From NCBI RefSeq assembly GCF_015207825.1, contig NZ_JADEWC010000028.1:1-47537 (forward strand): a stretch of 47,537 nucleotides of DNA, in the 5' to 3' direction. Under the pieces are notes generated by a model, which saw only the letters and a list, made by a program, of their open reading frames with translations, was not told where the DNA came from and did no database searches. Shown piece by piece: positions 9,284-17,118 of this stretch. Within the stretch, counting starts at the first letter, position 1, and the number at the start of each line of letters is the position of its first letter. The stretch comes from Cyanobacterium stanieri LEGE 03274 (GTDB lineage Bacteria > Cyanobacteriota > Cyanobacteriia > Cyanobacteriales > Cyanobacteriaceae). Both the position numbers and the translations under genes were made by a program.

Positions 9284-10693
9284 ATGAATATTTCTATTAA
9301 GAAACCAATTTTAATTTCTGGTGTGGGGCTTTCTTTCCTGATTTTTATCGGGCAACGGCTATCTATGTCTTTTCCCCATCTGGGGGAGTATGGTTTTTGG
9401 GGTTTAATTTTGGTAAGTGGTTTTTTTTGGTTGTTTAATCCTCGTGCTAACAAGGATGATTCTGTTACGGTTTTTGAGCCTATTACCCCAGAGATTTTTG
9501 ATCAAGCCCTTGAGCAAGTTAAGCGGTTGATTACCATTTTTGCTCAGGAGTCCGCTTCTTCAGATACTATTTTTACTCAACGTCTTCAAACTATTGTTAA
9601 GGGCGATCGCACCATAGCCCACGTTGCCATGGTTAGTAACCATAAATTAAATAGTCAATATTTAAAAAATATCCTAGAACAAAAGATCCCCAAAAATACT
9701 TGTCAATTTACTAATTTTACCGCTTCTTCCCTAGATTATCATACCTTTGAAACACTACTTGTTGATTATGATTTAGTGTTACTTATGGTACAGGGAGATT
9801 TGACAGAGTCGGAAAAAGATATTATTCAAAAATTAATTAGTAATCAACAAAAAACTATCTTAGTATTTAATCAGTCTGATTATAATTTACCAGAAGAACA
9901 AGAAATCATTAAAGCACAATTAAAGAATAGAATTAAAGGCATTATTAACCTCGAAGAATTAATAATTATTTCTACTAAAAATGAAGTAATAAAAGTAAAA
10001 AAATATCAAGATAAAGAAAACTATCAAGAATGGCAAGAAAATATTAATCCTCAATGTGAAAATCTTCTTAATTATCTTTCTCAAACCCTTACCGAAAATT
10101 TATCTGATTTATTTTTAGCTACCAATTATAGACAATTATTAAAACTCAAAAAAGATATTCATCAACAAATTAATATTATCCGAAAACAAAAAGCCTTACC
10201 CATCGTTGAAAAATATCAATGGATTGCCGCATCCGCCACCTTCGCCAATCCCGTAGCGAGTTTAGATCTTTTGGCCGTCGGTGCTATTAACACTCAAATG
10301 ATTATCGATTTAGGTAATATTTATCAACAAAAAATAACCGTTAATCAGGCTAAACAAATATCCCTTGAATTAGCTAAATTAATTATGAAATTAGGTATTG
10401 TGGAATTGTCCTCAAGGGCGATCGCATCTATCTTGAAAACCAATACTATTACTTATATTGCAGGGGGAGTAATGCAAGGTATCAGTGCCGCTTATTTAAC
10501 TAGAATTTGCAGTTTAAGTCTCATCGAATATTTAGAAAAACAAGATATTAGTACCGCAAAAAATCATTCTACACTAAACATTGACTTTATTAAAAAAAGC
10601 ATTGAAAAAATATTTAAAGACAACCAAAAATCAGAATTTTTAAATAACTTTATTGTTCAAACTACACAAAAACTAGGATGGCAGAAAGTATAA
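9284..10693 (+). CDS. DUF697-type membrane protein with degenerate GTPase domain
   Basis: 469 residues. Two N-terminal membrane helices (about 8-24 and 36-52) precede a domain shaped like a small GTPase and a C-terminal DUF697-like region (AASATFANPVASLDLLAVGAINTQMI, then GIVELSSRAI and a GGVMQGISAAYLTR helix). The G1 loop is absent: where GxxxxGKS is expected the sequence reads VAMVSNHKLNSQYL. G4 is NQSD instead of NKxD. It therefore probably does not bind GTP normally. The stop lies 3 bp before the next start, implying cotranscription. Confidence 0.75.
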   Translation: MNISIKKPILISGVGLSFLIFIGQRLSMSFPHLGEYGFWGLILVSGFFWLFNPRANKDDSVTVFEPITPEIFDQALEQVKRLITIFAQESASSDTIFTQRLQTIVKGDRTIAHVAMVSNHKLNSQYLKNILEQKIPKNTCQFTNFTASSLDYHTFETLLVDYDLVLLMVQGDLTESEKDIIQKLISNQQKTILVFNQSDYNLPEEQEIIKAQLKNRIKGIINLEELIIISTKNEVIKVKKYQDKENYQEWQENINPQCENLLNYLSQTLTENLSDLFLATNYRQLLKLKKDIHQQINIIRKQKALPIVEKYQWIAASATFANPVASLDLLAVGAINTQMIIDLGNIYQQKITVNQAKQISLELAKLIMKLGIVELSSRAIASILKTNTITYIAGGVMQGISAAYLTRICSLSLIEYLEKQDISTAKNHSTLNIDFIKKSIEKIFKDNQKSEFLNNFIVQTTQKLGWQKV

Positions 10694-10696
10694 CAA

Positions 10697-11320
10697 ATGT
10701 CTAAAAAAACCTTAGCAATTTTTACTCGCTATCCCGAAAAAGGTAAAACAAAAACTCGTTTAATTCCCGCTGTAGGTGCTTCAAAAGCCACTCAAATTCA
10801 AAAATTGATGACCGAAAATATATTAAAAATAGTAGAAAAACTAGAGGAAGAAATCACAATTAAAATATATTATACAGGGGGTAATCAAACCTTAATGGAA
10901 CAATGGCTAGGTAAACAATGGCAGTTTATACCTCAACAGGGAAAAGACTTAGGAGAAAAAATGTTTTCCGCCATAGAATCTAGCTTTAAAACAACAAAAA
11001 TGCCCGTCGTCGTCATTGGCATTGATTGTCAATCATTAACCATTGATATTTTAAAACAAGCATTTTTAGCCCTAAACAATCATGATTTAGTATTAGGAAA
11101 AGCCGAAGATGGTGGCTATTACTTAATAGGTTTAAAAACTCCCCAAAAAGGAATATTTAATAATATTAAATGGGGAACAAATGCTGTTTATAAACAGACT
11201 ATAAGTATTGGTGAAAAACATAATTTATCTGTGTTTAATCTACCTATTTTAGCTGACATTGATAGACCAGAAGATTTAGTTAATTTACCTCAAAATATAA
11301 AAAATTTATTAACTATATAA
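10697..11320 (+). CDS. TIGR04282 family glycosyltransferase-like protein
   Basis: 207 residues of a nucleotide-sugar-transferase fold. The N-terminus LAIFTRYPEKGKTKTRL is the hallmark of the DUF2064/TIGR04282 family, and the metal-binding IGIDCQSLT and EDGGYYLIGL segments follow. Members are often labelled arsenosugar biosynthesis glycosyltransferases, but no arsM or other arsenic gene lies nearby, so that label is not supported here. It begins 3 bp after the DUF697 gene, suggesting translational coupling. The repeat-containing gap follows. Confidence 0.8.
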   Translation: MSKKTLAIFTRYPEKGKTKTRLIPAVGASKATQIQKLMTENILKIVEKLEEEITIKIYYTGGNQTLMEQWLGKQWQFIPQQGKDLGEKMFSAIESSFKTTKMPVVVIGIDCQSLTIDILKQAFLALNNHDLVLGKAEDGGYYLIGLKTPQKGIFNNIKWGTNAVYKQTISIGEKHNLSVFNLPILADIDRPEDLVNLPQNIKNLLTI

Positions 11321-11359
11321 ATGAATAATAAGGAGATAAGGCCATGGGGAGTAAGGTTG

Positions 11360-11460
11360 ATAATAGTTTAATTTATTGAACCAAATACTGTTAGCCATGT
11401 AATCAATTACACGGCGGGGCAACTGGCAAGATAAAATCTATTTATAATGAATTTCCCGAA
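11360..11460 (+). repeat. Two-hairpin repeat, copy D
   Basis: GTTTAATTTATTGAAC at 11366-11381 and TGTAATCAATTACA at 11398-11411 form two stems separated by an ACTGTTAGCC linker. Downstream, GGGGCAACTGG and ATCTATTTATAA are shared with the copy at 32763-32870 but not with copies A or F, so D and E form a longer subtype. The remainder of the 366-bp gap (11461-11686) shows no further structure I could support. Confidence 0.65.
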
Positions 11461-11686
11461 TTCGATATTAGTTTCTATGTCGATATTTTTGAAGAATACC
11501 TTGCCTTTAAATTAATATCTTAGACGCAACTTTTGTGGGAAAAATTATTATCATTATGGTAACTAATCTATAATTTCTATCGGCCTTCTTTCATTGCCTA
11601 CTTTCCTGTTAAATTTAAATTCAGCAATGCCCCCATTAATATTAAGATTTTCATTTTTTTCTTCATCCCTTTAAATTATATCAACC

Positions 11687-13342
11687 ATGAAAATTGCGAT
11701 CGCCCAGTTAAACCCCATTATTGGGGATATTAAAAATAATGCCCAAAAAATTATTGAAGTTGCCCATCAAGCCTCCCAAGACAACGTCGAATTATTATTA
11801 ACCCCAGAATTATCCCTATGTGGTTATCCCCCCAAAGATTTACTATTTCGCCATGATTTCATTACCATGATGGCAGAAGAATTAAAGGCGATCGCCCTTA
11901 AAGTACCAAAAAATATTAGTCTTCTCATTGGTTTAGCCACAGAAAACCCCCAAGCCATGGAAAAAGGAGAAAAACCCCTTTACAACAGTATCGCCCTAAT
12001 CCAAAAAGGAGAAATAAAACAAATCTTCCATAAACAACTGCTTCCCAATTATGATGTCTTTGAAGAAAAACGTTATTTCGCCATCGGTAAAAATAGCAAT
12101 TACTTTGAAATAAATAACATCAAAATAGGAGTAACTATCTGCGAAGACTTGTGGAATGACGAACTATTTTGGGGGAAAAAAAATTATAAAATAAACCCCA
12201 TAAAATCCATTCAAGAAAAAGGAGTAGAATTAATCTTAAACCTTTCAGCATCACCCTACGTACTTAGGAAACAACAACTAAGAGAAACCATGTTAAAATA
12301 CTTAGTTAATAGACATAAAATACCCATTATTTATGCAAATCAAGTAGGGGGAAATGATGACCTTATTTTTGATGGAAATAGTTTTGCCGTCAATAAACAA
12401 TCCCAAATAGTAGTAAGAGGAAAAGGCTACCAAACAGACTTAATCTACCTAGAATACTCATCACAAACCAAAGATATATTACCAGGCAACATCGCCACCA
12501 TTGCCACAGAAGAAGAAGAAATCTATCAAGCCCTTATCCTTGGAGTCAAAGACTACGCCCATAAATGTGGCTTTAATAAAGCAGTATTAGGTTTAAGCGG
12601 TGGTATCGATTCCGCCCTAGTTGCCAAAATAGCCGTGGATGCCCTCGGCAAAGAAAACGTCTTAGGAGTGTTAATGCCTTCTCCCTATAGCTCAGAGTAT
12701 TCTATCATCGATGCACAACATCTAGCCAAAAACCTAGAAATCAAAACCGAAAAAATACCCATCAAACCGATGATGGATAACTTTAACACCTCCCTTCAAC
12801 CTGTATTTAACGATAACACCTTTGGCATTGCCCAAGAAAACTTACAATCTCGTATCCGAGGCACGATTCTTATGGCATTAGCCAATAAATATGGCTATCT
12901 TCTCCTTTCAACGGGCAACAAATCAGAAATGGCTGTAGGATATTGCACCCTATACGGCGACATGAATGGAGGATTAGCCGTCATTGCTGACATTCCAAAA
13001 ACCAAAGTTTTCGGCCTTTGTCGTTGGTTAAACCATGAGCAAGAGATTATCCCCAATAATATTATCATTAAACCCCCGAGCGCAGAATTAAAACCAGAAC
13101 AAAAAGACGAAGATTCTTTACCTCCATATCCCATTCTTGATGAGATTCTCGAACGTTATCTTAATTTTCATCAGTCGGAGAAAGATATTATTAACTCAGG
13201 TTACGACTACGACACCGTTAAAAAAGTCTTAAAATTAGTCGTGAGAGCAGAGTTTAAAAGGAAACAAGCCCCCCCTGTCTTAAAAATAACTGATAGGGCT
13301 TTTGGCACGGGTTGGAAAATGCCCATCGCTAGTCGATGGTAA
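11687..13342 (+). CDS. nadE: NAD+ synthase, glutamine-hydrolysing
   Basis: This enzyme makes NAD+ from nicotinate adenine dinucleotide, ATP and glutamine. The N-terminal nitrilase-type glutaminase domain (1 to about 260) shows the Glu-Lys-Cys triad in TPELSLCGYPP, HKQLLPNY and GVTICEDLWND. The C-terminal synthetase domain has the SGGIDSALVA pyrophosphate loop at about 307 and the STGNKSEMAVGY motif. 551 residues is normal for the two-domain form. A HIP1 site falls inside codons 4-6 of the start. It converges on the GntR gene, 7 bp apart. Confidence 0.96.
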   Translation: MKIAIAQLNPIIGDIKNNAQKIIEVAHQASQDNVELLLTPELSLCGYPPKDLLFRHDFITMMAEELKAIALKVPKNISLLIGLATENPQAMEKGEKPLYNSIALIQKGEIKQIFHKQLLPNYDVFEEKRYFAIGKNSNYFEINNIKIGVTICEDLWNDELFWGKKNYKINPIKSIQEKGVELILNLSASPYVLRKQQLRETMLKYLVNRHKIPIIYANQVGGNDDLIFDGNSFAVNKQSQIVVRGKGYQTDLIYLEYSSQTKDILPGNIATIATEEEEIYQALILGVKDYAHKCGFNKAVLGLSGGIDSALVAKIAVDALGKENVLGVLMPSPYSSEYSIIDAQHLAKNLEIKTEKIPIKPMMDNFNTSLQPVFNDNTFGIAQENLQSRIRGTILMALANKYGYLLLSTGNKSEMAVGYCTLYGDMNGGLAVIADIPKTKVFGLCRWLNHEQEIIPNNIIIKPPSAELKPEQKDEDSLPPYPILDEILERYLNFHQSEKDIINSGYDYDTVKKVLKLVVRAEFKRKQAPPVLKITDRAFGTGWKMPIASRW

Positions 13343-13349
13343 TAACCCA

Positions 13350-14333
13350 TTATCCTAATCCTAATTCTTGTTTTAATAATTGAATCGATTTATCACCAAT
13401 ATAATTATCACTACAAATTAATTTGGGTGGGCGTATTAAATCTTCTTGGGTGGCTAAAATCATTTTTTTTACCCGAGAATAACTATGATTGTCGCAAATA
13501 ATAGTATGCGCCCGACTAACTAAATTTTGAAGCCGACGATAATCATTGGGTTGGGCTATGATTGTCATAACTTCGTTGCCCCGTAAACTTTGTACCATCA
13601 TTTCTGCTACCCTTAAAATACCGCTACTTAAACTGACAATTCCTAAACAAGAATCGGCGGGTAATTGTTTGATTATTTGTAATTCTTTGGCATAGTCAGA
13701 TATATCTACGGGAATGACTCGGATAGATGGCAAGGTTATGATTTCTAATACTTGAGTCACAAAATAACGGCTAGTAACGATGGTGGCTGAGTTTTGTTGC
13801 TTAATTATTTTGTGTAATTCTTCGAGGGGAATTAGTTGAATGGGCATCATCAGGGCTTTTTCTAATTCTAATACGATTAATTTTCCCGCTCCCATGTCTG
13901 TGGATGGCACTGTCACGAATACAAGGGCGTTACAACTAAGTCTCCAGTCGATTTCTGCTAAAAATAATTCTTTGATTTGTTCGAGGTTTGAGCCTGAAAG
14001 TAATAATTGATCTATATTTTGACTGATAATTTGTTCAATTTCTGAGTTTTGGGGGGCGGTTAAATGTTTTAGGGGGGGAATTCCTTCATTTCCTTGGGCT
14101 TTGACGTAAATTCCTGAGCCTGTGAGGGATTCTACTAAACCGACTTTTTCTAGTTTTTGATAAACTTTACTGATGGTGTTGCGGTGTAATCCTGTAATTT
14201 GGGCTAGTTGACGGGTGCTAGGGAGTTTATGCCCCGGAGGATATTGCCTGGAGGCGATCGCAAATTGAATCTGATCAAATAATTGTTGTGAGGGGGAAAT
14301 ATCACTATCGGAGTGAATTTGGAAGTAAACCAT
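13350..14333 (-). CDS. plmA: GntR-family transcriptional regulator, probable PlmA
   Basis: 327 residues with an N-terminal winged helix-turn-helix (SPSQQLFDQIQFAIASRQYP then PGHKLPSTRQLAQITGLHRN) and a long C-terminal effector domain unlike that of FadR or MocR proteins. Size and N-terminal wording fit PlmA, a regulator found throughout cyanobacteria, linked to plasmid maintenance, photosystem stoichiometry and the PII-PipX network. The PlmA identity rests on memory of the family; GntR membership is certain. It converges on nadE and is preceded by curT on the same strand with 111 bp between. Confidence 0.8.
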   Translation of the reverse strand: MVYFQIHSDSDISPSQQLFDQIQFAIASRQYPPGHKLPSTRQLAQITGLHRNTISKVYQKLEKVGLVESLTGSGIYVKAQGNEGIPPLKHLTAPQNSEIEQIISQNIDQLLLSGSNLEQIKELFLAEIDWRLSCNALVFVTVPSTDMGAGKLIVLELEKALMMPIQLIPLEELHKIIKQQNSATIVTSRYFVTQVLEIITLPSIRVIPVDISDYAKELQIIKQLPADSCLGIVSLSSGILRVAEMMVQSLRGNEVMTIIAQPNDYRRLQNLVSRAHTIICDNHSYSRVKKMILATQEDLIRPPKLICSDNYIGDKSIQLLKQELGLG

Positions 14334-14444
14334 AATCGGTCTTGGATTTTGGTGTTATTAACCCAAAATTTGCCATCAAAAAAGGGTTAGGCAAACTATA
14401 ATTAACATTTAATTATTATAATCGCTCTAACCCTATCTCGAAAT

Positions 14445-14873
14445 CTATTTGCCACCCAAGATTTGTTTTTTCAAACCATTAAACTCCGCAAATAATTCTT
14501 CACGGGTAGAAGCCTTAAGTAAATAGCGGGTGGTAAACCATGCACTGTAACCCAATCCTACCAATTCGAGAATGGAGGATAATAGGGGAATATTACCAAT
14601 GGCATCTAATACCGAAAGAGTAATATAAACCGTAACCGCCGCCGTGACAATTAACCCAAGGGTAGTAAGGGGTTGTTTATATTCTCCAAAAAAGTTACCC
14701 AATTGCTCTGGCACTCCAGACAAAAAGTCCACCGCCACATCAACCCATTCTTGCCAAGGTTGCTCTCCCCCTGAGGCGGGTTGACTTGCGCTAATAATAC
14801 CGCCCATTTCGTTATCTACTTTGTCCATGGTTTCTGAAGTTTTTGATTCTGTATCCTTAAATTGAGATTCCAT
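14445..14873 (-). CDS. curT: CAAD-domain thylakoid protein, CURT1 homologue
   Basis: 142 residues: an acidic, probably disordered N-terminus (about 1-60), then two adjacent membrane helices (TTLGLIVTAAVTVYITLSVL and IPLLSSILELVGLGYSAWF) and an amphipathic C-terminal helix. The LELVGLGYSAWFTTRYLL signature is typical of CAAD/CURT1 proteins, which bend thylakoid membranes and affect PSII assembly zones. The same domain is sometimes attached to aminoacyl-tRNA synthetases, but here it stands alone. Its promoter lies in the 373-bp divergent gap with lepB. Confidence 0.88.
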   Translation of the reverse strand: MESQFKDTESKTSETMDKVDNEMGGIISASQPASGGEQPWQEWVDVAVDFLSGVPEQLGNFFGEYKQPLTTLGLIVTAAVTVYITLSVLDAIGNIPLLSSILELVGLGYSAWFTTRYLLKASTREELFAEFNGLKKQILGGK

Positions 14874-15246
14874 AATAATAATTCTCCCTGATTTTTATTT
14901 AAATGAAAAATGTTACAGTCAGAATAACCCAATTATTAAATTTACTGACTTTTGCTCATATTATCAAACACTTTTACCAATTTTGGCTGAATTTCTTCGC
15001 ACTGGTTCATTATTTTCCTTGATTAATCCCTCAAAGTGAACTTTTAATCAGGAATAATTCATTTATTGGCGTTGGAGTGTTTGTTTTTTGTCAAAACTTT
15101 ATTAATAATAAACTATTAGCTCATTTTTTATTTATCACTAATCATATATCTCTGATTTTTAATACTTTACTAGGTTTGGCTATTTGTTGGACTTTTTTTA
15201 GTTTCTTTTTCATCAATCTTAATAACTGTTTACATATCATCTTTTT
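14874..15246. other. Divergent promoter region curT/lepB
   Basis: 373 bp, strongly T-rich toward lepB. A reading frame of hydrophobic codons (15007-15250) ends in an ATGA overlap with the lepB start but lacks an ATG and is interrupted upstream by TGA at about 15025 or earlier, so it is not called as a gene. No other structure was seen. Confidence 0.4.
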
Positions 15247-15804
15247 ATGACTAAATCTTCCCCCGAAACATCTTCTATCAAAAAACAACAAATTAAGGAA
15301 AATTCTCTAATTATTTTGGTTGGTTTAATAATGGCGATCGCCATTAGAATTTTTATTGCTGAACCCCGTTATATCCCATCAGAATCCATGATACCAACTT
15401 TGGAGACGGGCGATCGCATCGTAGTAGAAAAAGTATCTTACAAATTTTCTTCTCCCCACCGTCAAGACATCGTTGTTTTTACTCCTCCTCCTCAGCTGCA
15501 AATTCTCGGTTACGAAACCAGTCAAGCCTTTATTAAACGTATTATCGCCATGGGTGGAGACATGGTGGAAGTAAAAGATGGACAAGTATATGTTAACGAT
15601 ATTGCCCAAAAAGAAGACTACATCCTAGAAACTCCTAATTACACCCTAGCGCCAACCATCGTACCAGAAGGAGATTTATTTGTGATGGGGGATAACCGCA
15701 ATAATAGCAACGATTCTCACCTTTGGGGCTTTTTACCGCAAGAATATATCATTGGCAAAGCAATTTTTCGCTTTTATCCTTTAAACAGTATAGGTCAAAT
15801 TTGA
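15247..15804 (+). CDS. lepB: Signal peptidase I
   Basis: LepB cleaves signal peptides from proteins exported across the plasma or thylakoid membrane. One N-terminal anchor helix (about residues 20-38) is followed by the catalytic serine S47 in PSESMIPTL, the box GDRIVVEKV, the general-base lysine K97 in FIKRIIAMGGD, and the C-terminal MGDNRNNSNDSHLWG box. 185 residues, typical for cyanobacteria. A MITE-like insertion begins 6 bp after the stop, so the original terminator has been displaced downstream, perhaps to 16029-16050. Confidence 0.95.
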   Translation: MTKSSPETSSIKKQQIKENSLIILVGLIMAIAIRIFIAEPRYIPSESMIPTLETGDRIVVEKVSYKFSSPHRQDIVVFTPPPQLQILGYETSQAFIKRIIAMGGDMVEVKDGQVYVNDIAQKEDYILETPNYTLAPTIVPEGDLFVMGDNRNNSNDSHLWGFLPQEYIIGKAIFRFYPLNSIGQI

Positions 15805-15810
15805 AAATGA

Positions 15811-15926
15811 CGGCGTTGGTGAATGAAGGTATGATTTTTAGTTTGGTTGGGCAATAGTAATAATAGTTTTCATACTATACATTTACTGTAATTCATAATG
15901 TTTCATCCTCAAAATCAGCAAGGCCA
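15811..15926 (+). mobile_element. MITE-like element, copy B
   Basis: 116 bp, about 80% alike to copy A where they align, with the ends CGGCGTTGGTGAATGAAG and, reversed, TGGCCTTGCTGATTTTGA. The direct repeat AAATGA is at 15805-15810 and 15927-15932. It lacks the extra GGGAATGGGTAATGGGCAAT stretch present in copy A. It is not next to a two-hairpin unit. Confidence 0.72.
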
Positions 15927-16028
15927 AAATGACAAATCATATCAAGTCCACATTCAGAGAATATGTGCGATCATGAAGTGCTGGGCTACGCCCAATCATA
16001 TAATCAAATCTTATGTTTAAACACTTGT

Positions 16029-16052
16029 AGAGGTTATAGCCTCTTTTTTTTA
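16029..16052 (+). terminator. Rho-independent terminator
   Basis: AGAGGT and GCCTCT pair around a TATA loop and are followed by eight T residues. It is the first good terminator downstream of lepB, about 225 bp away across the MITE copy. A second small hairpin, TGGGC-TAC-GCCCA, lies at about 15983-15995. Confidence 0.65.
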
Positions 16053-16064
16053 TGCTTCATTGTC

Positions 16065-16124
16065 CAATTATGAAAAGATTATGATAAACTCTTATCTAGC
16101 AATTATGACAAGATTATGAAAATC
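16065..16124 (+). promoter_or_regulatory. Direct repeat upstream of the metal-binding lipoprotein gene
   Basis: CAATTATGAAAAGATTATGA at about 16065 and CAATTATGACAAGATTATGA at about 16099 differ at one base and lie about 35 bp apart, directly before the start codon. The spacing is close to three helical turns, so a regulator site is possible. It may instead be a simple duplication. Confidence 0.35.
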
Positions 16125-16125
16125 A

Positions 16126-17043
16126 ATGTTCAAAAAAATAGCCAAAATTAAATTAATCGTAGTAACCCTTTTCACCATCACAGCTTGTGGTAACAACCAA
16201 GTAATCAACAACACCGACGAGAAACTAAACGTAGTAAGTACAACTACCATCATCGCCAACCTTACCGAAGAAATAGGCGGAGAAGCCATTAACCACACAG
16301 GAATATTAGCCAGAGGAGCTGATCCACACTTGTACGAACCTGTACCACAGGATAACATCACCCTCGAAAATGCTGACCTAATTTTTTATAACGGTTATAA
16401 CCTCGAACCCAATTTAATTAGACTCATTGACTCATCAGGGGTAAACGCTCAAAAACTAGCCGTAGCCGAATTAGTAACACCCCTAGATACCGAGGGAGAA
16501 GAAAATGTCCCCGATCCCCATGTATGGGGTAACGTAGAAAATGTTATTATCATGGTTAGGGGTATTGAAGAACAACTAATAGAAATATTGCCCCAAGAGG
16601 AAGAAACCTTCAGGCAAAATGCTGAAAACTTAGTCGAAGATTTAGAAGAATTACATATTTGGATACAAGAACAAATTGACACTATTCCCCCTTCCCAAAG
16701 GCAGTTAGTTACTACCCATGATGCCTTCCAATATTATGGGTTTGCCTATGGTTTAGAAATACCCGGTACTTTAATCGGTATTAGCACAGAAGAGCAACCA
16801 AGCGCCCAAACCGTCAGGGATTTAGTAGAAACTATTAATTCTAAGGGGGTAAAGTCGATTTTTGCTGAAACCACTATCAATCCTACTTTAATCGAAACCG
16901 TTGCCCAAGAAGCTGGGGTAGAGGTTGCACCGAATGAATTATACGCTGATTCATTGGGGGTTGAAGGTAGTGAGTCAGGTACTTATATTGGTATGATGAG
17001 AGCTAATACGGAAACTATTGTTAATGCTTTGAGTAGTCAATAA
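16126..17043 (+). CDS. Zn/Mn ABC transporter substrate-binding lipoprotein
   Basis: A 305-residue periplasmic metal-binding protein of the TroA/ZnuA/MntC fold. The signal peptide ends in a lipobox with cysteine C21 (TITAC). The metal ligands by position are H68 (GADPHLYEP), H132 (DPHVWGN), H198 (TTHDAF) and D275 (YADSLG). Histidine at the third site is typical of zinc types, while manganese types such as MntC usually have glutamate there; no His-rich loop is present, so the metal is not settled. No ATPase or permease gene is adjacent, which is unusual. Direct repeats of an ATTATGA(A/C)AAGATTATGA motif lie just upstream at 16065-16124. Confidence 0.85.
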   Translation: MFKKIAKIKLIVVTLFTITACGNNQVINNTDEKLNVVSTTTIIANLTEEIGGEAINHTGILARGADPHLYEPVPQDNITLENADLIFYNGYNLEPNLIRLIDSSGVNAQKLAVAELVTPLDTEGEENVPDPHVWGNVENVIIMVRGIEEQLIEILPQEEETFRQNAENLVEDLEELHIWIQEQIDTIPPSQRQLVTTHDAFQYYGFAYGLEIPGTLIGISTEEQPSAQTVRDLVETINSKGVKSIFAETTINPTLIETVAQEAGVEVAPNELYADSLGVEGSESGTYIGMMRANTETIVNALSSQ

Positions 17044-17118
17044 ATATTAGGGCTGTAGGCGAGTGACAAGGAGTTGGAAAATAGCAAGACAAATAAAATC
17101 AATTATCGATGATTAGCT

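Noticed and set aside
15007-15250. Hydrophobic frame overlapping the lepB start by ATGA
   Set aside because: No ATG/GTG start near its beginning, an in-frame TGA separates it from an upstream ATG at 14904, and T-rich DNA gives Phe/Leu/Ile codons by chance.
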